A stretch of 64,000 bases of DNA. It comes from CAXPZW01 sp964221845. Its GTDB lineage: Bacteria > Bacteroidota > Bacteroidia > Flavobacteriales_D > Sanyastnellaceae. The DNA lies in contig CAXPZW010000026.1 of the NCBI GenBank assembly GCA_964221845.1, forward strand, positions 3,954-67,953, given 5' to 3'. Each line of letters starts with the position of its first letter. Within the stretch, counting starts at the first letter, position 1. The notes beneath the pieces are model-generated. The model had not been told where the DNA came from, searched no databases, and worked only from the letters and a program-made list of their open reading frames with translations. A program made the translations under genes and the position numbers. Below are positions 16,930 through 25,696 of this stretch, piece by piece.

Positions 16930-18173
16930 CCGCGAATCACATCCACCACGTGCCCATCAAGGGTGTGCCCATCAAAGGGGCTGAGGGTGGATTTTGAAGC
17001 CAGTTTGGCGGCATTGACCGCTGTGCTGCCTGTGGGGTTGAAGAGGGTCAGGTTGGCCGGGGCGCCCGCCTCAATCACCGGAGCTTCTTGCCCCAGGATG
17101 CGGCGCGGTGCCAGTGCCAAACGTTCGGCCACCAGCTCGGGCGTGCATTTGTCGCCCAGGGCGGCTTGCAGCGCAGGGTAGGTGGTTTCGATGCTGGCAA
17201 ATCCCCAGTCCGCGTGTTCGAACTCGCGGGCTTTGCTTTCGATGTCTTGCGGAGAGTGGTCCGAACAGACCACATCGATGGTTCCGTCCAACACCGCTTT
17301 GCGCAGCGCTTTGACGTCCGCATTTCCGCGGTAGGGGGGCAATACTTTGTGTTGGGTGTCAAACCCGCCCAAGGCCTCGTCGCTGAAGTAGAGGTGGTGG
17401 GCCGATACGCCGCAGGTCACCTGCAATCCTTCTTTTTTCGCAGCCTTGATCAGGGCCACCGATCGGGCCGAGCTCACCAGCAGTACGTGCATGCGTCCGC
17501 CGGTGTAGCGGAGCAAATCCAAATCGCGCGAGAGGCGCAATTCTTCACTCAAGCTGGGCAATCCTTGCAGGCCGAGCGATACGCTCATGGGGCCTTCGTG
17601 CATGACGCCTTTGGTGGCCACGCCGTCGTCCCACGGGAAGCTGAGGATGAGTCCGTTAAAGCCACGGGCGTAGTCCAGCGCACGGGTCATGAGTTCGGTG
17701 CGGTTGACCGGGCGTTTGTAGTCGGTAAAGGCCACAGCGCCTGCGCGGTGCATGTCGGCCATCTCAGAGAGTTGGCGTCCGTCGCGGTCGGCTGAGAGGG
17801 TGCCTGCTACCAGTAGTTCGGTGCGGTGCCCTTGGGCTTTGCGCAGGGCATACTCGACGGCGGCTTTGCCGGAGACCGGGGGGTGGGTGGCGGGCATCGC
17901 CACCACGCCGGTGAAACCACCTGCGGCAGCTGCGTCCAATCCGGTATGCAAATCTTCTTTCCACTCTTCGCCTGGATCGCGGAATTGGGCGGCCATGTCC
18001 ACCCAGCCGGGAGACACGTGGAGGCCTTTTTCGCGCACCACGTGCTTGGGCACATCGGTGATGTTGGCGGCGACTTCCTCAATGCGTCCGCGGGCGATCA
18101 GCAGATCGCGTTTTTTGCCGTGGTGGGGCGAGCGCGGGTCGGCGATGACCGCGCTTTGGATGAGCTGTTTCAT
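16926..18173 (-). CDS. Dihydroorotase-like protein lacking the HxH metal motif
   Basis: The product has 415 residues and is collinear with class I dihydroorotase, which closes carbamoyl-aspartate to dihydroorotate in pyrimidine synthesis. The fold blocks are present: SPGWVDMAAQFRDPGEE, GGFTGVVAMPAT, the carbamate-lysine region, VSAHHLYFSD and CSDHSP. However, where active enzymes have D-x-H-x-H-x-R this one has D59-M-A61-A-Q63-F-R65, so both metal-binding His residues are missing. The later His and Asp positions look kept. Flavobacterial genomes typically carry this variant. It may be a structural partner of aspartate transcarbamoylase, as pseudo-dihydroorotases are elsewhere, or use another metal site. 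It lies 15 nt after the BatA-like gene on the same strand. Confidence 0.85.
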   Translation of the reverse strand: MKQLIQSAVIADPRSPHHGKKRDLLIARGRIEEVAANITDVPKHVVREKGLHVSPGWVDMAAQFRDPGEEWKEDLHTGLDAAAAGGFTGVVAMPATHPPVSGKAAVEYALRKAQGHRTELLVAGTLSADRDGRQLSEMADMHRAGAVAFTDYKRPVNRTELMTRALDYARGFNGLILSFPWDDGVATKGVMHEGPMSVSLGLQGLPSLSEELRLSRDLDLLRYTGGRMHVLLVSSARSVALIKAAKKEGLQVTCGVSAHHLYFSDEALGGFDTQHKVLPPYRGNADVKALRKAVLDGTIDVVCSDHSPQDIESKAREFEHADWGFASIETTYPALQAALGDKCTPELVAERLALAPRRILGQEAPVIEAGAPANLTLFNPTGSTAVNAAKLASKSTLSPFDGHTLDGHVVDVIRG

Positions 18174-18188
18174 ACCGAAGAAGTTGGA

Positions 18189-20234
18189 CTACCGGGGCCA
18201 GAACTTGATCAACAGGATCTCGATGGCCAGGAAAATCAGCGCTAAGATGATAAATGAATACCACATCTGAAATCCGCTGTCCAATTCGGCCACTTGCTTG
18301 CGCAGGGTTTCCAGGTCGCCGTCCAAGATGCTGAAGGTGCCGAGGTTGGCTGCGTCCAGGGCTTCCCGGAAATCGCCCTTGGAATAGGTGTCCAGCGCAC
18401 TCTCCGATCGGGAGTAGTTGAAGCTGGCCACACCCACCTTGTCGGTGCCCAGGGCGATGTTGTAGTTGCCCGCCACCAGTTCCTGTTGGCGAGGGAAGAG
18501 TTCAGTGCTGCTGGCCACGCGACGGTTTTCCGGAAGGAATTCCAGGTTGTTGCCGGCGTGCTGCATGCGGAAAACCTGGTCGCCCGGGGCTTGTTGGTTG
18601 CGCAGGGTGATGGCACTCTCAGCACCAATCGTGTAATACAGCGGAGACGAAGGTTGGCTGAACTCGGCCATGCGCAGCGCTGAGGTCACAAAAAAGGCGT
18701 GCTGGGCAAACGACCCGCCGGCGGGGCTAAGCGGAGAGGCAATCCAATACAAATGCCCTTCACCGCGCGGAATGCGGCTGAAAAACGGTTGGCCGTTTTG
18801 CAAGTCCAACAGGCGCTGCTCACCGCTGCGGCTATCCGGGGTGCGGCCGTACCAGATGCGGGCCTTGGGCAAATCCACGTTCGAAGGCATGGCCTCGAAG
18901 ATGCCGCGGTACAGCGGGTGATCCAAGTTGATGGAGGCCACCTTGGTTTCCGAGGCTTGGCGGCCAGCAATGGGGGCAGCGCCAATGGCCGTGAGCAAAC
19001 GGCTGTAAGTGGTCAGGTCCGCATTTTCAGCGGGAACCAAAGCCACCGAACCGCCGCCGTCGAGGAAGGCCAGCAATTCGTTTTCCAACCCGCTGGAGAT
19101 GCGCCCGAGCTGGTTGAGCAGCAGCAGGTTTTGATCCGCGAGTTCGCTGTAGTCCACCTGGTTGGCGGCAATGCGCTTGTGAGTGTAGTAAGGGTCGTCT
19201 GCAAAGACCTTCTCAAAGTAGCCTCCGGCTTCGGTTCCGGTGAGCTCCAGCACTTTGAGCTGGCGGGCCACGCGGTACGAGAAGTAAAAGTCGTCGTCGT
19301 ACACGATGGGGTGGTCGTCGATGCTCACGCGGGCTTGTTTGAAGCCGGGTTCGCTGTGCGAGAAGTACAGGGCGGTATCGGTCACCAGTCCGGGCTGTAC
19401 CGCAAAGCTTCCTAGGGCCTTTTGCTGGCCGTCAATCGTGAGTTTGATGGGGATGTTTTCAAGTCCGGTTTCGGCCGTGTTGCGCAGGCGAATGTTCAAG
19501 CGCTCGCTCTGGTTGAGTTGGCGCACCGGGGTGTCAAACCACACCGAGTCGATGTAAACGTTGGCCGCGTTTTCGACGGCGCTGGGCACCATGCGCACGG
19601 CTACGGTGCTGTCGGGGCGGATGGCTTCTACATCGTGGGTGCTGCGTTGCAAATCGCTGAGGATGTACGCCGATTTGCGGGCGTTTTCGCTGGTAGCCAG
19701 CGCGTCACGTTGGCGCAGCATCACTTCGCTCAGAGGACGGGCCTGCGGCGAAATCTGCACCTCCTCGATCCATTCGATGACTTCTTCTTGGTTGACCAGG
19801 CGTTGGTGGCGACCTTCAAAATCGCAGGTCAGCAATTGGAATTGATCGGTGGGGGCGTAGACCTCCGCAATCTCCAGCGCTTTGTTCTTGGCGAGTTCCA
19901 AGAGTTGGCCGTCCGCGTTTTCGGCCTCCATGGAAAAGGAGTTGTCGATGAAGATGCTCACCGCTTGGGCGTCGTCGGAAACTGCGGCGTCTTCTTTCGG
20001 AAAGAAGGGTTGGGCATAGGCAAACACCACTGCGGTGATGGCCAGCATGCGGGCAATCAAAATCAGCAAGTGCTTGATTCGGCTCTTGCTTTGGGTTTGC
20101 TGCTTGATCTCGTTGAGGAAGGCCACGTTGGAGAACTTCACGCGGCGAAACTTCCGGAAATTGAACAGGTGGACGATGATGGGAATGGTCACCGCCGAGA
20201 GCGCCCACAGTATTTCCGGATGGAGAAATTGCAT
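18189..20234 (-). CDS. BatA-like membrane protein with a VWA-type region
   Basis: The product has 681 residues from the ATG at 20234; a longer reading adds a non-homologous leader. The N-terminal 85 residues match the aerotolerance regulator BatA N-terminal domain (LHPEILWALSAVTIPIIVHLFNFR, then a second membrane helix near 60-75). A von Willebrand A-like region follows, with the metal-site motif DNSFSM near residue 95. A large extracytoplasmic part includes a glutamine-amidotransferase-like segment (DGGGSVALVP). A final helix lies at about 655-675. Such proteins are common in Bacteroidota and their role is not established. A TATCTTTG box ends 6 nt before the ATG. Confidence 0.85.
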   Translation of the reverse strand: MQFLHPEILWALSAVTIPIIVHLFNFRKFRRVKFSNVAFLNEIKQQTQSKSRIKHLLILIARMLAITAVVFAYAQPFFPKEDAAVSDDAQAVSIFIDNSFSMEAENADGQLLELAKNKALEIAEVYAPTDQFQLLTCDFEGRHQRLVNQEEVIEWIEEVQISPQARPLSEVMLRQRDALATSENARKSAYILSDLQRSTHDVEAIRPDSTVAVRMVPSAVENAANVYIDSVWFDTPVRQLNQSERLNIRLRNTAETGLENIPIKLTIDGQQKALGSFAVQPGLVTDTALYFSHSEPGFKQARVSIDDHPIVYDDDFYFSYRVARQLKVLELTGTEAGGYFEKVFADDPYYTHKRIAANQVDYSELADQNLLLLNQLGRISSGLENELLAFLDGGGSVALVPAENADLTTYSRLLTAIGAAPIAGRQASETKVASINLDHPLYRGIFEAMPSNVDLPKARIWYGRTPDSRSGEQRLLDLQNGQPFFSRIPRGEGHLYWIASPLSPAGGSFAQHAFFVTSALRMAEFSQPSSPLYYTIGAESAITLRNQQAPGDQVFRMQHAGNNLEFLPENRRVASSTELFPRQQELVAGNYNIALGTDKVGVASFNYSRSESALDTYSKGDFREALDAANLGTFSILDGDLETLRKQVAELDSGFQMWYSFIILALIFLAIEILLIKFWPR

Positions 20235-20240
20235 GACCGC

Positions 20241-20248
20241 CAAAGATA
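20241..20248 (-). promoter_or_regulatory. -7 promoter box of the BatA-like gene
   Basis: The minus strand reads TATCTTTG, an exact consensus match, ending 6 nt before the ATG at 20234. At this distance the transcript may be nearly leaderless. Confidence 0.5.
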
Positions 20249-20305
20249 TCGGATTTGCCCCCCGGTTCCTGCCCCCGGCTAACAACAAGTGTGAACGCGC
20301 GCACC

Positions 20306-20313
20306 TACCTTTG
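20306..20313 (+). promoter_or_regulatory. -7 promoter box of the TIGR02757 gene
   Basis: TACCTTTG is an exact consensus match that ends 4 nt before the ATG at 20318. It is divergent from the box at 20241-20248, so the two genes share a region of about 80 nt. Confidence 0.45.
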
Positions 20314-20317
20314 CTCC

Positions 20318-21091
20318 ATGCCTACCCAAGCCCAGTTGCGTGCCTTGCTCAACGCCAAAGTCCAGGCCTTCAACCAACCCGGTTTCATTGCCGACGACCC
20401 GGTGAGTCTGCCCCACCGCTACTCCGATCCTGTGGACCGAGAAGTGAGCGGATTTTTGGCGGCCACCATCGCTTGGGGCAACCGCAAAACCATCCTGAAC
20501 AGCGCCTCCAAACTGTGCGCACTCATGGACGACGCACCGCGTCAATTTTTGCTGGAACACTCGCCCCAAGACCTGCGCCGTTTTGAAGGCTTTGTGCACC
20601 GCACCTTCAACGGCGACGACGCCTTGTTCTTCATCGGACGCTTGGCTCAATTGTACCGGAGCGGGAGCGGGTTGGAGGACCTGTTTACCTCCAGCTTTGC
20701 CCAGTGCGGAAATCTGTCAGAGGCCATCGGCGCGGCCAAGGACGTGTTCTTTGATGCGCCCCACTTGGAGCGCACGCGCAAGCACTTCTCGGATCCGCGC
20801 AAAGGGTCTGCGGCCAAGCGGCTCAACATGTACCTGCGTTGGATGGTCCGCAGCGATCAAGGGGGAGTCGACTTTGGCCAGTGGAAAGGGATTCCCATGT
20901 CGGCGTTGCGCATGCCGTTGGATGTGCACACGGGCAACGTAGCCCGCCACCTGGGCCTGCTCACCCGCAAACAAAACGACTGGAAGGCCGTTGAAGAACT
21001 CACCGCAGCCTTGGCCAAATTCGACCCTGAGGATCCCGTTAAGTACGATTTTGCCCTGTTTGGAATGGGCGCTGTGGAAGGGGTGCGTTAG
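20318..21091 (+). CDS. TIGR02757 family protein (HhH-GPD-like fold), function unknown
   Basis: The product has 257 residues from the ATG at 20318 (MPTQAQLRAL). The frame continues upstream, but that part overlaps the promoter region. Signatures are DPVSLPHRYSDPVDREVSGFLAATIAWGNRKTI, LFFIGRL, KRLNMYLRWMVR and a C-terminal PLDVHTGNVARHLGLL followed by LAKFDPEDPVKYDFALFG. The last blocks resemble DNA glycosylase-like HhH proteins, with an Asp placed like the catalytic one (PLDVHT). No function has been shown for the family. Its TAG overlaps the stop of the converging CpsB-like gene. Confidence 0.9.
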   Translation: MPTQAQLRALLNAKVQAFNQPGFIADDPVSLPHRYSDPVDREVSGFLAATIAWGNRKTILNSASKLCALMDDAPRQFLLEHSPQDLRRFEGFVHRTFNGDDALFFIGRLAQLYRSGSGLEDLFTSSFAQCGNLSEAIGAAKDVFFDAPHLERTRKHFSDPRKGSAAKRLNMYLRWMVRSDQGGVDFGQWKGIPMSALRMPLDVHTGNVARHLGLLTRKQNDWKAVEELTAALAKFDPEDPVKYDFALFGMGAVEGVR

Positions 21092-21852
21092 CCGAAGTGC
21101 TGCAGCAACTCGCGGTTGCGGCATTGTCCGGATTCCAACCACTCGGCCAGTGCACGGTTGTAGCGGGCCTGGCGTGAAATTTTGAGGTGGTTGGCGTTGT
21201 GGCAATCGGTGCCGATGAAACTCACGATGCCTGCGCGCAACAACTTTTCGGCCACCTTTTTGACCTGTGGCGAATACACGCCGGTCAATGAATTGAGGTT
21301 GACTTGCAGCAGCACGCCTTTGTCGTGCAAGTCTTGGTACTTCTCAAAGTCGTGGTGCCAGTAGGGGTAGCGCTCCGGGTGGGCGAGGATGGGTTTGTAG
21401 CCCGCCAATTGCATGTTGAACAGTGCGCGCCCCAGAATCTCGGGCGGAGTCACAAATCCCAATTCAAACAGCAAAAAGTTGTCGCCGAAGGTCAGGATGT
21501 CCTTAGCGGCCAACAGCTCCTCAAACCACTCGTCCAAGTAGTATTCGGCGGCTACCGCAAAAGGCATATGGATGCCGCGTACACGGAGTGCTTCGCGCAC
21601 TTGGTCGGCGCCTTTGCGCAGGGTGTCGGAGCTGTTGCGGTAAAAGTCGCTCATGACGTGCGGGGTAGTGATCACCCCTTCGTACCCGAGCTCGGCCATG
21701 CCCTCGAGTATGGCCAGAGTTTCGTCCATTTCCTTGGAGCCATCATCCACCCCGGGAATCAGGTGTGAATGCATGTCCACCCCCAAAGCCGATAGCGAAA
21801 CCGGCTCGCGGCGGGGTTTGTCTTGGGTAAACCGTTTGAAGAGACGACGCAC
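21088..21852 (-). CDS. CpsB/CapC-type protein-tyrosine phosphatase (PHP family)
   Basis: The product has 254 residues. The PHP metal motifs are DMHSHLIPGVDDGS near residue 28, an internal TTPHV, AEYYLD, ILAHPERY and GTDCHN close to the C-terminus. These enzymes are manganese-dependent phosphatases that act on tyrosine kinases of the Wzc/CpsD type and so control capsule or exopolysaccharide chain length. No Wzc-type kinase is in the window. It lies 24 nt after rmlB on the same strand, which fits polysaccharide biosynthesis, but it also has its own TACCTTCG box 5 nt upstream. Confidence 0.92.
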   Translation of the reverse strand: MRRLFKRFTQDKPRREPVSLSALGVDMHSHLIPGVDDGSKEMDETLAILEGMAELGYEGVITTPHVMSDFYRNSSDTLRKGADQVREALRVRGIHMPFAVAAEYYLDEWFEELLAAKDILTFGDNFLLFELGFVTPPEILGRALFNMQLAGYKPILAHPERYPYWHHDFEKYQDLHDKGVLLQVNLNSLTGVYSPQVKKVAEKLLRAGIVSFIGTDCHNANHLKISRQARYNRALAEWLESGQCRNRELLQHFG

Positions 21853-21857
21853 AACGG

Positions 21858-21865
21858 CGAAGGTA
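21858..21865 (-). promoter_or_regulatory. Possible -7 box of the CpsB-like gene
   Basis: The minus strand reads TACCTTCG, ending 5 nt before the ATG at 21852. It lies between rmlB and the phosphatase gene, so it would be an internal promoter. Confidence 0.35.
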
Positions 21866-21876
21866 AGGCCCGCGGA

Positions 21877-22917
21877 TTAACCGCCGTACTGTTTGGCGTA
21901 GTAGTCGCGGTAGGTGCCGCTGGTGACCGACTCCAGCCACACTGCGTTTTGGAGGTACCACTGCACCGTTTGGCGCAGGCCTTCCTCGAGCTTGACGGTG
22001 GCTTCCCAACCAAGCTCCTCGCGGGCTTTGGTGGGGTCGATGGCGTAGCGCTTGTCGTGCCCAGGGCGGTCAGTCACAAAGGTGATCAGCGCGCGTGAGG
22101 TGCCTTGCGGGCGGCGCAGCGCATCGTCCACGATGTCGCAGAGACGGTGAACCAGATCCAAGTTGGTGCATTCTTGCTGCCCGCCGAGGTTGTAGGTTTC
22201 CCCGGATTGCCCCTTTTCAAACACGTGTTCCATGGCGGTCACGTGGTCGCCTACCCAGATCCAATCGCGGATGTTGTCACCCTTGCCGTAGACCGGCAGC
22301 GGCTGGCCCAATTGCATGTTGCGAATCATCAGCGGAATCAGCTTCTCAGGGAATTGAAACGGGCCGTAATTGTTGGAGCAGTTGGAGATCACCACATCCA
22401 ACCCAAAGGTGTGGAAGTACGCGCGTACCAAGTGATCCGAGGAGGCTTTGGACGCCGAGTAAGGGCTGCGGGGGTCGTAGGAGGTAGACTCGGTAAAGGC
22501 GCCTACGGGACCGAGCGAACCGTATACTTCGTCGGTGGAAATGTGGTAAAATCGGCCGAAGTCTTCGCCGCGTCCGCGGGCGGCTTCGAGCAAGTTTAGG
22601 GTGCCTTCGATGTTGGTGCGTACAAAGGCCAAGGGACCTTGGATGCTGCGATCAACATGGCTTTCGGCTGCCATGTGAATCACATGTTGCACCTGATGTG
22701 TTTCAAACAGCGAGGCAACGAATTCCCGATCGCAGATATCTCCTTTGACGAAGGTGTAGTTGGCCGCACCGCGCAGGTCGTCCAAATTGGCGAGGTTGCC
22801 GGCGTAGGTCAACGCATCAAGGTTGACGATGTGGTGCTCGGGAAACCGCGTCACCCAATGGCGAACGGCGTGGGAGCCGATGAATCCGGCGCCTCCGGTC
22901 ATGAGAATGGTTGCCAT
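21877..22917 (-). CDS. rmlB: dTDP-glucose 4,6-dehydratase
   Basis: RmlB converts dTDP-glucose to dTDP-4-keto-6-deoxyglucose, the second step toward dTDP-rhamnose and related sugars. The product has 346 residues, as expected. Motifs are the NAD site GGAGFIGSHAV, HMAAESHVDRSI, the active site STDEVYGSLG with YSASKASSDHLV, and NNYGPFQFPEKLIP. The other rml genes (A, C, D) are not in the window. A TACCTTCG box ends 4 nt before the ATG. Confidence 0.95.
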   Translation of the reverse strand: MATILMTGGAGFIGSHAVRHWVTRFPEHHIVNLDALTYAGNLANLDDLRGAANYTFVKGDICDREFVASLFETHQVQHVIHMAAESHVDRSIQGPLAFVRTNIEGTLNLLEAARGRGEDFGRFYHISTDEVYGSLGPVGAFTESTSYDPRSPYSASKASSDHLVRAYFHTFGLDVVISNCSNNYGPFQFPEKLIPLMIRNMQLGQPLPVYGKGDNIRDWIWVGDHVTAMEHVFEKGQSGETYNLGGQQECTNLDLVHRLCDIVDDALRRPQGTSRALITFVTDRPGHDKRYAIDPTKAREELGWEATVKLEEGLRQTVQWYLQNAVWLESVTSGTYRDYYAKQYGG

Positions 22918-22921
22918 GCGG

Positions 22922-22929
22922 CGAAGGTA
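22922..22929 (-). promoter_or_regulatory. Possible -7 box of rmlB
   Basis: The minus strand reads TACCTTCG, ending 4 nt before the ATG at 22917. It is the same octamer as those before glyA and the CpsB-like gene. Confidence 0.4.
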
Positions 22930-23026
22930 TCAAACACCGTCCACCTTTAACGTGCAATCGGAGTGCTGCTGCCGTCAGATGTGCCGGCAGATTCGCTATT
23001 TTGAAATTCGCTTAGCACCAACTGCA

Positions 23027-25696
23027 ATGAATCGTCTGCTGCTTTCTCTGTTCGGCATGGCCGTCTGTGGCGCCCTTTCAGCCCAATCCATCACCAACCT
23101 GATGGTGACTGCCGACAACACCGTGCAAATGGACTTTACCTCAGACCCGCCCAGTCTGATCACCTCCAACATCTACAGCTTTGAATCGGTGGCCCACGCC
23201 GAGGACCAAAACGGAAACATCCTGTTTTGGGTCAACTCCGACGGGGTCTACGACTCGAACTTTGACATCATGCCTGGCAGCAATGTGATGTTCGCCAACT
23301 CGTCTTCGGCCGAGATGAACATCTGCCCCATGCCCGGGGAGCCGCTCAAGTATTACGTGATCTACAACGCAGAAACCTGCAGTAGCCTCTACTATTCCAT
23401 CGTGGACATGTCTCTCAACGACGGGCTTGGAGGCATCGAAACCACCAACGAATTGCTGATTGCCGGCAGCTACTCCGAAGGGTTGGAAGTGGTCAACATT
23501 CCCTGTTCGGACGACTACCGTCTGCTGGCCAATGAGTGCTACGAGGGCTTTGTGTCGTTTGAAATCACCGAGGAAGGCTTTGGCGAGCAGGTGCTGCTGT
23601 ACGCCTTTGATTCGGGCGGTTCGTACGACGGGCGTGGCGAGTTGGACTACCACAACGGTCGTATCGGTCAAGCCTTTGCTTACAGCGACAAGACTTTCCT
23701 GGCCGACTACAGCATTGCAGACAACACCATAACCAACCCGGTAGAACTCACCGAAACCTGGGGCTGCGGCCCGTTTGATTTCATCGCAGGTTCTTACGGC
23801 ATCGACTTCTCGCTCACCGGGAACAAGGCGTACATCACCAACTGGTTCTCATGCTGGAACGGCAGTACCGCCATCCCCAACGCGCTGATGGTTTACGATT
23901 TTGAAACCGGTGAAAAGTCCTTCATCAACGGCTACAGCAGTCTTGGACAAGTGGAGCTCGGCCCCGACGGCAAGCTGTACATCGCCGCCAACTATTCGTG
24001 GGACTACGATCTCCTGGTCATCGAAGACCCGGACTCCGACGACCCCACTATCACCGAATTCGACCTGGGGCAAACCTCGGGTCTCGGCCTCAGCGACCAC
24101 ATCCAGTCCAACCTGTTCTCGGCCTTCTCGGTCAACGTATCAGGCAACTGCGTGGGCGAGACTGCTTCTGTGGAGGTGTTCTCGGTAATCGACGCCGGCG
24201 ACCTCAACATCGATTGGGAGGTCAACGGCGAGCCTCTCGACCCCGAAGACCTCACCAACCCCGGTTTGTATGAATTCCCTGCCGACGAAGCAGGCACGTA
24301 CGAAATCAGCCTCACCGTTTACCTCCCAGACTGTACCGAAACCGTGGAGGAAACCATCACCATCTACGACCCTGACTCGGACCTCTTGCCCGAAACCATC
24401 ACCGGTTGCGAAGGCGAGGAGGTGCTCATCGAAGCCCCCGAAGACCTCGAGAACATCGAATGGAGCACTGGCGAGGACACCCAGTCCATCTACGTGGACG
24501 ACCCCGGAACCATCACCCTGAGCGGAACGGTTTCTTCCTGTGAATTGGCCGATGAAATCGTCGTAGACTTCACCGAAGCCCCCACCGCCGACCTTCCGGC
24601 GAGCGCAGGCTTCTGCGAAGGCGAAAGCATCGACATCACCGCCACGGTCAACGCCGAATCCTTCGAGTGGAGCACCGGCGAAACCGAATCGCTCACGGTC
24701 ACCGTGGACGAGCCCGGCACCCTGACCATCACTGTTTACAACGCCGACTGCGCTGTGGAGGAATCCCTGTTCGTCTCGGCCGTGCAAATGCCCGAAATCG
24801 ATTGGCCGGCCGACACCACCGCATGCGACGTGGCCAGCCTGACCCTCAACGCAGGCGCTGGCTTTGACCAATACGTGTGGAACAATGTGGAAGGCGGCAG
24901 CACCTATACCGCTTCTGGCCAAGAGAACGTAACTCTGCAAGTGAGCAATGAGGATTGCGTGCAGACCTACGCCGTGCAAGTCTTCTTCCAAGACACCCCA
25001 ACCCTGACCGTCCCTGACGACATCAACGTGTGCGACCAAGCCACGGTGTTGCTGGACATCACCACCAACGCCACCAGCGTGAACTGGAGTTCGGGCCAAA
25101 CCATTGCGGACATTACCGTTAGCAGTTCGGACACTTATGAAGTCACCGCGGCCAACGGCGAATGCGATACTTCGGAAGAGATCGACGTGGTCATGGGCTT
25201 CTCACCCGTATTGGGCCTGCAGGACATTTACTTCTCGTGCGACGGTTTTGTGGCCATCGAGGTCAACCCTGCTGCCGCCGAGTCCATTGACTGGAGCACC
25301 GGCGAGGACGACTACGCCATTACCATTGACACGCCCGGCAGCTACAGCGTAACTGCGGTCAACGGCGATTGTCCGTCGACCCACGACTTTGATGTACAGG
25401 TGATCTCCCCAGAGGAGCTGAACCCCATCTTCCCGAACGTGTTCACCCCTGACGGCGACCTCTACAACGACGAGTACCTGCTCGGACTGCGTGAGGAAAC
25501 CAACATGGAGCTCCAGGTATACAACCGCTGGGGCAACCTGGTATTTGAGAGCAGCTCAGCCTCGATTGGGTGGGACGGCACTACCGGTGGCAACGATTCG
25601 CCAGCCGGGGTGTACTACGCCGTGGTGACCTTTACCAACCTGTGTACGGGTGAGGAGGTGACGCGCAGCCAGGATTTGACCTTGCTGCGGGAGTAA
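23027..25696 (+). CDS. Large secreted protein with Ig-like repeats and a T9SS type B sorting domain
   Basis: The product has 889 residues from the ATG at 23027; the frame is open upstream, but only here does a signal peptide follow (MNRLLLSLFGMAVCGALSAQ). Residues about 20-375 form a beta-rich N-terminal part with a propeller-like feel. About 375-800 holds repeated Ig-like modules, five of them with a 'W-S-T/S-G' type core or a variant (EWSTGEDT, EWSTGETE, VWNNVEGG, NWSSGQTI, DWSTGEDD) and paired Cys. The last 90 residues match the type B (CHU_C/gliding) C-terminal signal: FPNVFTPDGDLYNDEY, LQVYNRWGNLVFES and GVYYAVVTF. It should cross the outer membrane by the T9SS and stay at or leave the surface. 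The function of the N-terminal part is unknown. Confidence 0.9.
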   Translation: MNRLLLSLFGMAVCGALSAQSITNLMVTADNTVQMDFTSDPPSLITSNIYSFESVAHAEDQNGNILFWVNSDGVYDSNFDIMPGSNVMFANSSSAEMNICPMPGEPLKYYVIYNAETCSSLYYSIVDMSLNDGLGGIETTNELLIAGSYSEGLEVVNIPCSDDYRLLANECYEGFVSFEITEEGFGEQVLLYAFDSGGSYDGRGELDYHNGRIGQAFAYSDKTFLADYSIADNTITNPVELTETWGCGPFDFIAGSYGIDFSLTGNKAYITNWFSCWNGSTAIPNALMVYDFETGEKSFINGYSSLGQVELGPDGKLYIAANYSWDYDLLVIEDPDSDDPTITEFDLGQTSGLGLSDHIQSNLFSAFSVNVSGNCVGETASVEVFSVIDAGDLNIDWEVNGEPLDPEDLTNPGLYEFPADEAGTYEISLTVYLPDCTETVEETITIYDPDSDLLPETITGCEGEEVLIEAPEDLENIEWSTGEDTQSIYVDDPGTITLSGTVSSCELADEIVVDFTEAPTADLPASAGFCEGESIDITATVNAESFEWSTGETESLTVTVDEPGTLTITVYNADCAVEESLFVSAVQMPEIDWPADTTACDVASLTLNAGAGFDQYVWNNVEGGSTYTASGQENVTLQVSNEDCVQTYAVQVFFQDTPTLTVPDDINVCDQATVLLDITTNATSVNWSSGQTIADITVSSSDTYEVTAANGECDTSEEIDVVMGFSPVLGLQDIYFSCDGFVAIEVNPAAAESIDWSTGEDDYAITIDTPGSYSVTAVNGDCPSTHDFDVQVISPEELNPIFPNVFTPDGDLYNDEYLLGLREETNMELQVYNRWGNLVFESSSASIGWDGTTGGNDSPAGVYYAVVTFTNLCTGEEVTRSQDLTLLRE

